Shown here piece by piece: positions 8,090-16,206 of a stretch of DNA of 64,000 nucleotides. Made by a program: the position numbers and the translations under genes. The notes below the pieces were generated by a model. It did not search any database and was not told where the DNA came from. It saw only the letters and a program-made list of their open reading frames with translations. The stretch is from JAWXCE01 sp033764775 (lineage in GTDB: Bacteria > Pseudomonadota > Alphaproteobacteria > Rhizobiales > Rhodomicrobiaceae). The stretch covers positions 263,459-327,458 of the forward strand of contig JANRIQ010000027.1 in the NCBI GenBank assembly GCA_033764775.1, read 5' to 3'. Position 1 is the first letter of the stretch, and every line of letters begins with the position of its first letter.

Positions 8090-8578
8090 TCAGTTCGACA
8101 AACGGTTGTCGATGAGGAAGTTCAGTCCCCGCAGCCATGACTGATCGGTATTGCTTCGGATGTCGGCGCTGACGACCTTGAGCACAGCGCCGGTTTTCAC
8201 ATCGCGTATTTCCACATTCACGTTCAGGATGAGGTTCGACACCTTCTGCACGTAACCGATGAACGCGACATCGACCCCGAGGGGCGCGGCGATGCGCTCC
8301 ACGCAGCCGTTGCAGTCGTGCAACGCCCGCTCCTTAGCCACTTGGGCGCGTACGGGCGACACATCGACCACCTCATAAAGCCTTTTCGCGGCCAGGGCGT
8401 CCCGCAGAGTCTGGCCCATGAGACCGAGACGCTTCGTCTCATCCTCGCGCTTGCCGCGCAGATCGCCCTCGGCGCTGGTGTCGATAAGCTCGAAATCGAA
8501 CACCACGGCGCGCGGCAGGGCGGCTGCGGGCGCAAACCACACAAAAAAGAGCAGCAGTGCGGCGAAGATCGGCTTCAT
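8090..8578 (-). CDS. Exported DUF3280/DUF2380-like protein
   Basis: A 162-residue protein with a signal peptide (MKPIFAALLLFFVWFAPAAA). The mature part begins RAVVFDFELIDTS and continues with ERALHDCNGCVERIAAPLGVDVAFIGYVQKVSNLILNVNVEIRDVKTG. This is the pattern of DUF3280, a CsgG/TolB-N-like periplasmic family often found next to quinoprotein dehydrogenase genes. Two cysteines in a CxxC (CNGC) could form a disulphide. It lies just upstream of the importer operon (43-bp gap to the binding-protein start) and divergently from the PQQ-associated binding protein. Function is not known. Confidence 0.75.
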   Translation of the reverse strand: MKPIFAALLLFFVWFAPAAALPRAVVFDFELIDTSAEGDLRGKREDETKRLGLMGQTLRDALAAKRLYEVVDVSPVRAQVAKERALHDCNGCVERIAAPLGVDVAFIGYVQKVSNLILNVNVEIRDVKTGAVLKVVSADIRSNTDQSWLRGLNFLIDNRLSN

Positions 8579-8843
8579 GTGAGCATCTCATGACGTTTGC
8601 CCGCATACTACGAAGCAGGGCGCAGCCGCACAACAGCTATCCCTGAAAGCGGAAACGCAATTGCGAGCCATAAGCTCGCTCATGTTGAAGCGCGCGAGTC
8701 AAGATCACGCCAAAGCTTATTTTTCTCTTAACAAAATCATTTCAACCCTTGATCCGCCGCGATTTCTTGACTTGGCGGTTTTGCGCGTCGTATTACCGAA
8801 AAAAATCATAAGCGCTCATTGGGCGCCGCCAGGGAGAAACTTC
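8579..8843. other. Divergent intergenic region between DUF3280 and the lut-type operon
   Basis: A 265-bp spacer that is AT-rich between about 8700 and 8820. It must carry the promoters for the leftward DUF3280/importer operon and for the rightward methanol-oxidation ABC operon. I see no convincing -35/-10 pair or operator. The rightward gene has a good ribosome site (AGGGAGAAAC) just before 8844. An upstream in-frame ATG at 8661 lies within this spacer and is not favoured. Confidence 0.4.
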
Positions 8844-10055
8844 ATGCCGAGAGCGTTCCTCAGCAGAACAGTTGTGCTGTGCGCGGCGATAATCACCACC
8901 GCCGGGGTTTCTCACGCGCAAGCTCCGCAGCCCGCGCCCATCAAGATCGACATCGCATACATCAAGGTCGCGACCGAAAAAGCGCTTCCGCTCTCCCGGC
9001 TTGACAACCCGCTGCCCGACGACGGTTTCGCCGGCGCGCGCCTTGCTCTGAACGACAACAACACGAGCGGCCGTTTCCTAAAGCAGGAGTTCGTGCTGAC
9101 CGAAGTGACGGTCCCGGTCGGCGGGGACGCCGTGGCGGCGGCCAAAGCCCAGGCGGCTGAAGGGCGGCGTTTTATCCTGCTTGACGCACCGGCCGAGACC
9201 GTGCTCGCGGTCGCCGACGCCCTCAAAGGCCAGGACGCGCTCGTTTTCAACATCGCCGCGCCCGATTCCGACCTGCGCAACGAGAAATGCCGCGTCAACG
9301 TGCTCCACACCGCGCCGAGCCGCGACATGTTGGCCGACGGCCTGGCGCAATATTTGATCTGGAAGAAATGGTCGCGCTGGTTTCTCGTTCACGGCGCCCT
9401 GCCCGACGATCTGCTGAACGCGGAGGCTGTGCGGCGCGCAGCGAAACGCTTCGGCGCCAAGATCGTCGCTGAAAAGGAGTATAAAGAGGAAGGCGGCGCG
9501 CGGCGCACCGACAGCGGCCACGAGCAGGTGCAGGCGCAGATGCCCGTCTTCACCCAGGACGCGCCCGAGCATGACGTGTTGGTCGTTGCGGACGAAAATG
9601 AGGTGTTCGGCCCGTATGTGCCCTACCGCACATGGTCCGCGCGCCCCGTCGCCGGAACATCAGGCCTCACCCCGGCGAGCTGGCACCCTGCCCACGAGCA
9701 GTGGGGCGCGACCCAGTTCCAGAACCGCTTCATGAAGCTGGCCAATCGCGGCGTGCGCGCCATCGACTATCACGCCTGGCTCGCGGTGCGGGCGATCGGT
9801 GAGGCGGCGGCGCGCGTGCGCTCGGCCGAGTTCAAGGCGCTCAACGATTACATCAAAGGCCCGGAGCTTTCGTTGGCGGCCTTCAAAGGGCAGAAACTCA
9901 CATTTCGCAAATGGAATGGCCAGCTTCGCCATGCGGTGGTTCTGGGCGATCGGCATCTGCCCGTCACGTGGTCGCCGCAGCCAGGATTTCTGCACCCTGT
10001 CACACCGCTCGACACGTTGGGCGTGGACGAGCCTGAAAGCAAATGCCGCTTCTAA
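8844..10055 (+). CDS. PQQ-dependent alcohol dehydrogenase-associated ABC substrate-binding protein (lutA-like)
   Basis: A 403-residue exported protein with signal peptide MPRAFLSRTVVLCAAIITTAGVSHAQA. The mature part (IKIDIAYIKV, DDGFAGARLALNDNNTSGRF, FNIAAPDSDLRNEKCRVNVLHTAPSRDMLADGLAQYL) matches the branched-chain-type binding protein family linked to PQQ-dependent alcohol oxidation. Methylobacterium lutA in the lanthanide utilisation cluster belongs to this context. It heads a plus-strand run of six genes. Ribosome site AGGGAG precedes the ATG. Likely role: periplasmic component of the lut/ped-type ABC system; ligand unproven. Confidence 0.86.
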   Translation: MPRAFLSRTVVLCAAIITTAGVSHAQAPQPAPIKIDIAYIKVATEKALPLSRLDNPLPDDGFAGARLALNDNNTSGRFLKQEFVLTEVTVPVGGDAVAAAKAQAAEGRRFILLDAPAETVLAVADALKGQDALVFNIAAPDSDLRNEKCRVNVLHTAPSRDMLADGLAQYLIWKKWSRWFLVHGALPDDLLNAEAVRRAAKRFGAKIVAEKEYKEEGGARRTDSGHEQVQAQMPVFTQDAPEHDVLVVADENEVFGPYVPYRTWSARPVAGTSGLTPASWHPAHEQWGATQFQNRFMKLANRGVRAIDYHAWLAVRAIGEAAARVRSAEFKALNDYIKGPELSLAAFKGQKLTFRKWNGQLRHAVVLGDRHLPVTWSPQPGFLHPVTPLDTLGVDEPESKCRF

Positions 10056-10076
10056 ATGCGGCTCTTGGGAGGATTT

Positions 10077-11048
10077 ATGATCAAACAAGGCCTTTACTCA
10101 CTCAGCCTCGCCGCGCTTATCGCCTACGCCGCGCCCGCGCACGCCTACAAGATTTTCGTATCCAACGAGAAGGACAACACCATCTCCGTCATCGACAGCG
10201 AAAAGCTTGAGGTGATCGAAACGGTGAAAGTGGGCAACCGGCCGCGCGGCATCACCATGTCGAAGGACGGGAAGCACGTCTATCTGTGCGCGAGCGACGA
10301 CGACACAGTGCAAGTGATCGACGCGGAAACTTATAAGGTGCTACACAACTTACCGTCCGGCCCAGACCCGGAGCTGTTTATCCTCCACCCGTCGGGCAAC
10401 CCGCTCTACATCGCCAACGAGGACGACAACCTCGTCACCGTGGTGGACGTCATCAACAAAAAGGTGCTCGCCGAAGTGCCCGTCGGGGTCGAGCCAGAGG
10501 GCATGGGCGTGAGTCCGGACGGCAAAATTATGGTCAACACGTCCGAGACGACCAACATGGCGCATTTCATCGACACGGCGACCAACACCATCGTCGCCGA
10601 CGTGCTGGTGGACAGCCGCCCGCGCTTCGCCGAGTTCACCCAGGACGGCAAGCATCTTTATGTGTCGGCCGAGATCGGCGGCACGGTGTCGGTGATCGAC
10701 CCGGTCAAGCGCGAGATCATCAAGAAGATCGAGTTCGAGGTGCCGGGCGTCACGAAAGAACTGCTCCAGCCGGTGGGCGTGCGCGCCACAAAAGACGGCA
10801 AGAAAGTTTATGTCGCGCTCGGTCCGGCGAACCGCGTGGCGGTGGTCAACGGCGAGACCTGGGCGGTCGAGAAATATCTGCTGGTCGGCCAGCGCGTGTG
10901 GCAACTGGCCTTCACGCCGGATGAGAAATATCTCATCTCGACGAACGGAAACTCGAACGACGTGTCCATCATTGACGTGAAAGCGGACAAAGTCATCAAG
11001 TCGATCAAGGTCGGCCGTCTGCCTTGGGGCGTCACAGTGCAACCCTGA
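10077..11048 (+). CDS. PQQ-associated YVTN-type beta-propeller protein, periplasmic
   Basis: A 323-residue exported protein (signal MIKQGLYSLSLAALIAYAAP, cut after AHA). The body is a run of YVTN-like blades, each with a pattern such as KIFVSNEKDNTISVID, HVYLCASDDDTVQVID, PLYIANEDDNLVTVVD and HLYVSAEIGGTVSVID, giving about seven repeats of roughly 42 residues. This is the PQQ-dependent catabolism-associated propeller family found in xox/lut and ped clusters. The start at 10077 has GGGAGG upstream. It follows the binding protein gene by 21 bp and is likely co-transcribed. Biochemical role not known. Confidence 0.88.
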   Translation: MIKQGLYSLSLAALIAYAAPAHAYKIFVSNEKDNTISVIDSEKLEVIETVKVGNRPRGITMSKDGKHVYLCASDDDTVQVIDAETYKVLHNLPSGPDPELFILHPSGNPLYIANEDDNLVTVVDVINKKVLAEVPVGVEPEGMGVSPDGKIMVNTSETTNMAHFIDTATNTIVADVLVDSRPRFAEFTQDGKHLYVSAEIGGTVSVIDPVKREIIKKIEFEVPGVTKELLQPVGVRATKDGKKVYVALGPANRVAVVNGETWAVEKYLLVGQRVWQLAFTPDEKYLISTNGNSNDVSIIDVKADKVIKSIKVGRLPWGVTVQP

Positions 11049-11131
11049 CGCCGCGCGCCCGGCGCGCTTGCATAAGCCTGCGTCCCGGCGGCGTCGCCGG
11101 GCTGTCCCAACTCAAAAAACGAGGAAACCCC

Positions 11132-11569
11132 ATGAAAAAATATATCGGCATGGCAGCCGCCGCAGCGCTCGTCGCCCTCGCTTCCCCCACGTTCGCCCAA
11201 GAAAAGCCGCGCGGCAAATCCGGGCTGCTGACCGGCGTCACCAAGCTCAAGCCGATCACGCTCAGCGTCGGCAAGCCGCTCGTCGAGGAGCCATACGAGA
11301 TCGAGGCGGGCAAATACTACCGCGTCGAGATCGTCTCGGACGGCTCGGGCGAACTGGCCATCCGCGGCCCAGAGTTTTTCCGCAACGTGTGGGTGAACGA
11401 GGTCGTCATCAACGACATCGAAATTCGCCCCCTCGGCGTTGACAGCATCGAGTTCGACGCCGCCGGCACGGCGCGCATTTCGTTCATCCCGATCCGCCCC
11501 GGCACCTTCGTGCTGCAAATTCCAAACACCACGGCCGACAGCCAGAAAGCCGTGTTCAACGTGAAATAA
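11132..11569 (+). CDS. Small exported cupredoxin-like protein of the lut-type operon
   Basis: A 145-residue protein with signal peptide MKKYIGMAAAAALVALASPTFAQ. The mature part is mostly beta-strand (KPLVEEPYEIEAGKYYRVEIVSDGSGELAIRG, ARISFIPIRPGTFVLQIPNT), a layout seen in cupredoxin-like folds, but the Cys/His/Met copper set is absent, so a blue-copper site is unlikely. A protein like this sits between the propeller and ATPase genes in many methylotroph lanthanide-switch clusters. The start is set by the ribosome site GAGGAAACCCC. Function unknown; probably a periplasmic partner of the ABC system. Confidence 0.75.
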   Translation: MKKYIGMAAAAALVALASPTFAQEKPRGKSGLLTGVTKLKPITLSVGKPLVEEPYEIEAGKYYRVEIVSDGSGELAIRGPEFFRNVWVNEVVINDIEIRPLGVDSIEFDAAGTARISFIPIRPGTFVLQIPNTTADSQKAVFNVK

Positions 11570-11693
11570 GGGCGCGTGCGGCGGTCAGAGACGCTCTCAG
11601 CCCGCCGCCGAGCTTTTTGAGTTGAGGGCGCGCCGCTCCTGTGGTCATTTGCTTTGCACGCTCGACCATGAGCGGACGGAAAGCGCGGGACGC

Positions 11694-12458
11694 ATGAACC
11701 AGCACTCGCCGGCGGCGGCGCTCACGGTGTCGTCCGTATCGCACAGTTACGGCGATCGCAAAGCCCTCGACGGCGTCAGCCTCACGGTCGAGCGGGGGAG
11801 CTTTTGCGGCTTGCTCGGTTTGAACGGGGCGGGCAAATCCACCCTGTTCTCGCTCATCACGCGGCTGTTCGACACGGCAGCGGGCGCCATCGAAGTGCTC
11901 GGCTTCGACATGCGCAAAAGCCCCGGCGAGGCTTTGCGGCGCATCGGCGTCGTGTTTCAGAACCGCACCGTCGATCCCGACCTCACGGTCGCGCAGAACA
12001 TGGCCTATCACGCCGCTCTCCATGGCATCTCCAGCCGCGACGGACGCCGGCTGGCCGAGGAAGCGCTCGCGCGCGTCAACCTGGCCGACAAAGCCCGCAT
12101 CCGCGTGCGCGAACTCTCCGGCGGGCAGGTGCGCCGCGCCGAGATCGCCCGTGCGCTCATTCACCGCCCGCAACTGCTGCTGCTCGACGAGCCGACCGTC
12201 GGCCTCGACATCGGTTCACGCCGCGACATCGCCGCCCAGGTGCGCGAATTGGTGCGGCGCGACGGCCTCGGCGTGTTGTGGGCGACCCATCTGCTGGAGG
12301 AGGTCGAGACCGGCGATGAGGCGGTGATCCTGCACCAGGGTCGGGTCCTGGCGAGCGGCCAGGTCGGCGAGATCGTCGCGGCGCAAGGCGCGGGGTCGCT
12401 CACCGAAGCGTTCACCCGCCTGACGAGCGAACGCCCCGCCGCTGAGGCCCGCCCGTGA
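11694..12458 (+). CDS. lutE: ABC transporter ATPase, PQQ-dependent alcohol dehydrogenase system (lutE-like)
   Basis: A 254-residue ATPase. Walker A is GLNGAGKST, the Q-loop is VVFQNRTVDPDLTVAQNMAYHAALHG, the signature is LSGGQVRRAEIARA, and Walker B is LLLLDEPTVGLD with H-loop ATHLLEE. The sequence belongs to the exporter-like NodI/CcmA class used by PQQ-associated systems; lutE of Methylobacterium fills this place. It overlaps the permease gene by 4 bp (GTGA). An upstream ATG at 11622 lacks family-like residues. Confidence 0.87.
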   Translation: MNQHSPAAALTVSSVSHSYGDRKALDGVSLTVERGSFCGLLGLNGAGKSTLFSLITRLFDTAAGAIEVLGFDMRKSPGEALRRIGVVFQNRTVDPDLTVAQNMAYHAALHGISSRDGRRLAEEALARVNLADKARIRVRELSGGQVRRAEIARALIHRPQLLLLDEPTVGLDIGSRRDIAAQVRELVRRDGLGVLWATHLLEEVETGDEAVILHQGRVLASGQVGEIVAAQGAGSLTEAFTRLTSERPAAEARP

Positions 12459-13300
12459 AACAGGACGCCCCCGCCCACGGCCTCGCCGTCGCCAGCTACG
12501 GCCTCGCGGGCTACTGGCGCTGCCTGTCCGGCATCGTCTGGCGCGAGGCGCTGCGCTTCATTCACCAACGCGCGCGCTTCCTTGCTGCGCTCGTGCGCCC
12601 GCTTGTGTGGCTGTTCATCTTCGCGGCCGGTTTTCGCTCGGTGCTGGGCGTCTCGATCATCCCGCCCTACGAAACCTATGTGCTGTACGAGGCCTATATC
12701 GCCCCCGGCCTCGTCGCCATGATCCAACTGTTCAACGGCATGCAATCCTCGCTGTCGATGGTCTACGACCGCGAGACGGGCAACATGCGGGCGCTGCTGA
12801 TGAGCCCTTTCCCGCGCTGGTTCCTGCTCGCGTCCAAGCTGATCGGCGGCGTCGCGGTGTCGCTGCTGCAGGTCTACGCGTTTCTCGCCATCGCCTGGTT
12901 CTGGGAGATCCAGCCGCCGATTTACGGCTACATCGCGGTGCTGCCGGCGCTGATCCTGTCGGGCTTCATGCTTGGCTCATTGGGGCTGCTGCTGTCTTCG
13001 GCGTTCAAGCAACTCGAGAACTTCGCGGGCGTGATGAATTTCATCATCTTTCCGATGTTTTTTGCGTCTTCGGCGCTATACCCGCTCTGGCGGATGCGAG
13101 AATCGAGCGTGTTGCTGCACCAGATCTGCCTGTACAACCCATTCACCCATGCGACCGAGCTGATCCGCTTCGCCCTGTATGGACAGGTGAACTGGACCTC
13201 GCTCGCCGTGGTGGCCGGCTGCACGGTTTTGTTTTTCGGCCTCGCCGTCCTCGCGTATAATCCGTCGCGAGGGGTGCTGGCCCGTCGCGCCAACGCTTAG
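12455..13300 (+). CDS. lutF: ABC transporter permease, PedC/lutF-like
   Basis: A 281-residue ABC-2 type membrane protein beginning with GTG, overlapping the ATPase stop. It has six hydrophobic stretches, with the conserved central NGMQSSLSMVYDRETGNMRALLMSPFPRWFLLASKL, the ABC-2 hallmark. NPFTHATELIRFALYGQ near the C-terminus is also typical. PedC/lutF-type permeases occur with PQQ alcohol dehydrogenases. ABC-2 permeases generally export, which fits poorly with a simple importer having a periplasmic binding protein; the direction of transport is open. Confidence 0.87.
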   Translation: MKQDAPAHGLAVASYGLAGYWRCLSGIVWREALRFIHQRARFLAALVRPLVWLFIFAAGFRSVLGVSIIPPYETYVLYEAYIAPGLVAMIQLFNGMQSSLSMVYDRETGNMRALLMSPFPRWFLLASKLIGGVAVSLLQVYAFLAIAWFWEIQPPIYGYIAVLPALILSGFMLGSLGLLLSSAFKQLENFAGVMNFIIFPMFFASSALYPLWRMRESSVLLHQICLYNPFTHATELIRFALYGQVNWTSLAVVAGCTVLFFGLAVLAYNPSRGVLARRANA

Positions 13301-13334
13301 CTCCATGAAAAACAATCGCCGGGAGAAACGAACC

Positions 13335-13952
13335 ATGAAACTGCGCGCTGTCGCGGCCGCCGCCGCCATCGTGTTCGCCGGCCCCGCCTTCGCCGCTGCG
13401 CCGACCGACAAGGATTGGCCGTGCGTGCAGCGCAAAGTGCCCCAGCTGAGCGCCGGGGCCGTTTGGTCGGGGCCGCCGCTGGAGCCGGCGTTCGAAACCT
13501 GGCGGAGCGAGCCAGACGTGGCCAAACTCGTGGCTCAGCTCGTCTCGCGGCGAACCGCGCTCGAGGACGCGCCCAATCTTATCCAGGAGTTCGCCGCTCC
13601 GCTCAAAGACACGAAGACGCACAAGCTGACGCTGGTGTTCGCCGGCGTCTTCTCCGAGATCAACGCGCTGCGCTCCGACATCATCCGAGCCATCGAGCGC
13701 TACACCCTCAACCAGCGACGGCGCGCCGACGAAATCCGCAAAACCCGCGCCGTGCTCGAGCCGCTGTCCCAAAAGCCGGACAAGACGCCGGAGGAACGCA
13801 AGCGCGTCACCGAGTTGGAGGAGCAGTTGCAGTGGCAGATGCGCATTCACGAGGATCGCGAGAGCTCGCTGATCTATATCTGCGAGACGCCGGTCATCCT
13901 GGAGCAGCGCGCCTTCTCCATCGGGCGCGAGGTGCAGAACGCGATGAATTAG
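13335..13952 (+). CDS. Exported helical protein at the end of the lut-type operon (lutG-position)
   Basis: A 205-residue protein with signal peptide MKLRAVAAAAAIVFAGPAFA. The mature part starts APTDKDWPCVQRKVPQLSAGAVWSGPPL and is largely helical with charged, coiled-coil-like stretches (TPEERKRVTELEEQLQWQMRI). Two cysteines are present, in WPCVQ and in YICETP. Proteins with this WPCVQ...VWSG start occur at the same place in methylotroph lanthanide clusters. Ribosome site GGGAGAAACG lies upstream of the ATG, 35 bp after the permease gene. It is separated by 3 bp from the convergent CXXXCW gene. Function unknown. Confidence 0.72.
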   Translation: MKLRAVAAAAAIVFAGPAFAAAPTDKDWPCVQRKVPQLSAGAVWSGPPLEPAFETWRSEPDVAKLVAQLVSRRTALEDAPNLIQEFAAPLKDTKTHKLTLVFAGVFSEINALRSDIIRAIERYTLNQRRRADEIRKTRAVLEPLSQKPDKTPEERKRVTELEEQLQWQMRIHEDRESSLIYICETPVILEQRAFSIGREVQNAMN

Positions 13953-13955
13953 GGT

Positions 13956-14636
13956 TCACGGCTCCGGCTCGTCGACCTCAAGCGGCAGTCCCATGAAGGA
14001 CCACACGTCCGCGCCCTCGGCGTACCACGCCACATTCGCGTAGCCGTATTCGAGCGCGCGCTTGGCGGCGTTCCACGACATCCAGCAGTCCGTCATGCAA
14101 TAGAACAGGAGAAGGCGCGTGCGGTCGTCGCCGGTGAGGCGCGCCAGCGCGCGGCGGAAATAAGCGTCCGTCTCCGGGCTGAGGCCGCCGAAACCCACAT
14201 CGGGGAGCCAAGCGGAGCCGGGAATGTTCTCCCGGTGCTTGCCGCGCCACAGGATGTGCGGCGGCAGATTGGGCGGGCGGGCGACGCGGGGCATGACGTC
14301 GATGAAAATGGCGGCGCGGTCGCGCCACAGGCGGTGGGCCTCTTCGGTCGAGACGACGCGGGCGCCGCGCAGCGTCGCCGGGGTCGGCGCGTGATAATCG
14401 TGATCACGATAGCCGGTAGGTTCGGGCGTTTCAGCGAGAGCTGCGGGGACGCAGGGCGGGCCAAGTATGAGGGCGAGCAACACGCCGAACCCAAAGATCC
14501 AACAGCGTATGCGATGCTCGGATAGACTGCCGCGGGCGATGGCCGGCGGCGGGCCGGGAGAGCGCGCGGCGTTCGCGCCGCCGCACCGGCTTAAGCCGAC
14601 ATGGCGCGCACCGAACCCCCGGCGCCGGCGCATCAC
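13956..14636 (-). CDS. PQQ-dependent catabolism-associated CXXXCW motif protein (rhodanese-like)
   Basis: An up to 226-residue exported protein. After a long, basic N-terminus a hydrophobic segment (IFGFGVLLALILGPP) acts as signal or anchor. The rhodanese-like domain contains VSTEEAHRLWRDRAAIFIDVMP and the diagnostic LLLFYCMTDCWMSWNAAKRA, where the CxxxCW motif sits at the usual rhodanese active loop. This family accompanies PQQ-dependent alcohol oxidation and is presumed to do redox or cofactor chemistry in the periplasm. It overlaps the xoxJ stop (ATG 14633 or GTG 14636), so it is coupled to xoxJ. The true start may be further inside, closer to the signal sequence. Confidence 0.82.
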   Translation of the reverse strand: MMRRRRGFGARHVGLSRCGGANAARSPGPPPAIARGSLSEHRIRCWIFGFGVLLALILGPPCVPAALAETPEPTGYRDHDYHAPTPATLRGARVVSTEEAHRLWRDRAAIFIDVMPRVARPPNLPPHILWRGKHRENIPGSAWLPDVGFGGLSPETDAYFRRALARLTGDDRTRLLLFYCMTDCWMSWNAAKRALEYGYANVAWYAEGADVWSFMGLPLEVDEPEP

Positions 14637-15457
14637 TTGGTGATCAGCTGATCGTTCTCATCGAGAAGCGGAACGCCATAATCCAGCAGGATTTTGTGGA
14701 TGTCATTCTGCTTGCGGGTTATCAGCCGGTTCAAATCGCGCTTCCACTCCTGATCGTGCGGGCGCACTCCAAAGGTGATGCGGTAGGCTTGGCGAGCGCC
14801 TTTCGTCTCTTTCACCAGAGGCGTCACGGTCATGGGCGTTGCGGATTTTTTCGCGTAATAGCCGCCGATCGGCCCCCACAGGATGCCGGCGTCAATTGCG
14901 CCGCTCTCGATGTCCTTGACCATCTGCTCGGACGGGGACTCATACCTGCGGTCCACCATCAGCGCGTAAGGACGAGCATTGCCGATCAGGCCGTTGACGG
15001 CAAGCACATCGCCTGGAGGGGCGCCCGCGATGATGCCGAGCTTTTTGCCCTGCAGGCGCTCGTCGTTGAGATTGACGAGACCGTCGAGACCTGAGCCGGT
15101 TTTGTACACGATGACCCAGGCGGAGCGATAGTAGTGATTGGTGTTCTGCACCAACTCGTCGCCCTGCGCAAAACCTATGATGATATCGCAGCGCCCGGCC
15201 CGCAAAGTTTGCCGCACGAACCCTGTCGCCATGGGAAACCATGTATAGGCGACAGGTATCTTCAGTTCGGCGGCGACGAGTTCGGCGATTTTGTTCTCGA
15301 AGCCTTCGCCCGCCATGTTCGAGAACGGCATATTGGCGGGGTCGGCGCACACGCGCAGCGTCGTGGTGTCGACGATGTTCGAGGTCTCCGTCTGCGCCAT
15401 GGCGCTAGACGCCGTCGTGATCGCCGCTGCAGCGACGCAGAGATATTTCAGGATCAT
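14633..15457 (-). CDS. xoxJ: XoxJ: periplasmic partner of the lanthanide methanol dehydrogenase
   Basis: A 274-residue periplasmic binding-protein-fold polypeptide with signal peptide MILKYLCVAAAAITTASSAMAQ. The mature part begins LRVCADPANMPFSNMAGEGFENKIAELVA, then DIIIGFAQGDELVQNTNHYYRSAWVIVYKTGSG, both typical of MxaJ/XoxJ. XoxJ is thought to help activate or mature XoxF. It lies between xoxG and the CXXXCW gene on the same strand, 49 bp after xoxG. Confidence 0.92.
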   Translation of the reverse strand: MILKYLCVAAAAITTASSAMAQTETSNIVDTTTLRVCADPANMPFSNMAGEGFENKIAELVAAELKIPVAYTWFPMATGFVRQTLRAGRCDIIIGFAQGDELVQNTNHYYRSAWVIVYKTGSGLDGLVNLNDERLQGKKLGIIAGAPPGDVLAVNGLIGNARPYALMVDRRYESPSEQMVKDIESGAIDAGILWGPIGGYYAKKSATPMTVTPLVKETKGARQAYRITFGVRPHDQEWKRDLNRLITRKQNDIHKILLDYGVPLLDENDQLITK

Positions 15458-15506
15458 TACCCTTACCTTTCGACTCTCGCACGCGCGGGGTCGCCGCGCC
15501 TCTGCA

Positions 15507-16025
15507 TTAGCCCGGCTGCAGGCACGCTTCTTCGTTCTTCTTGAACGCGGCGGACGGCGGATCCTTCTTGGCCGGGCGGCCCGGCGGGATGGCGCCGTCC
15601 GAACGGGCCTTCAGGTAGATCCACAGGTCGTCAAGGTAGCACACCACGTTGCGGTTGGTGCCGAAGGACGGCATCACGCTCTGCTCGCTCGCGCCGACTT
15701 TCTGACGGCCCTGGATTATGACGGCCTGGAAGTCCTCGTAAGACATGGTCTTCACGGAGTCGACCAGCGCGGGGGCGTAAGTGCTTCCTAGGCCTTCCGG
15801 GCCGTGGCACACGTGGCATTCGGCGTGATAGCGACGGAAGCCGCTAAAGGTGTACCAGTCGGTCGTGCCGTCGGGCTTGATGTTGTAAGTCGGCACGCTA
15901 TCCTTGGTCATATACTTGCCGTCTTCTTCAGTCTTGCCGTCCTGCGCTGAAGAGGCGGTTGGAAGCGCGAAAGCGGCGACGACAAGGGCGGCGCACGCCG
16001 CAGCGCGCAAACTCCAATTCGACAT
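15507..16025 (-). CDS. xoxG: XoxG: cytochrome c(L)-type electron acceptor of XoxF
   Basis: A 172-residue periplasmic c-type cytochrome with signal peptide cut near SSAQD. A single haem site CHVCH (in YHAECHVCHGPEGLGS) and a distal methionine in SVMPSFG are visible. XoxG takes electrons from PQQ-bound XoxF and passes them to the respiratory chain. Start ATG at 16025 has GGAGGA upstream. It follows xoxF, with a 12-bp-stem hairpin between the two genes, and precedes xoxJ, the common xoxFGJ order. Confidence 0.94.
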   Translation of the reverse strand: MSNWSLRAAACAALVVAAFALPTASSAQDGKTEEDGKYMTKDSVPTYNIKPDGTTDWYTFSGFRRYHAECHVCHGPEGLGSTYAPALVDSVKTMSYEDFQAVIIQGRQKVGASEQSVMPSFGTNRNVVCYLDDLWIYLKARSDGAIPPGRPAKKDPPSAAFKKNEEACLQPG

Positions 16026-16157
16026 CGTTCCTCCAAGATTTTTTTATAAAGTCTGGTTGTTTTTGTCGTTGCGAGCAAATGAACTAAACGTAATTTTTAT
16101 GAGAAAGCAATGCGACCGATAGGCGTACCGACGCGCGCGGCAGTCCGCTCAAAGTTA

Positions 16158-16185
16158 CGGCGCGGCTGGTCGCCCAGTCGCGCCG
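16158..16185 (-). terminator. Strong hairpin between xoxF and xoxG
   Basis: A 12-bp stem (16158-16169 with 16174-16185, one G-T pair) and a 4-base loop sit 22 bp past the xoxF stop. It is GC-rich with only a weak T-run after it on the transcribed strand. It may partially terminate or protect the abundant xoxF message and so set a lower level for xoxG; this is inference. Confidence 0.6.
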
Positions 16186-16206
16186 TTGAAGGATGTAGGC
16201 CTAGCC

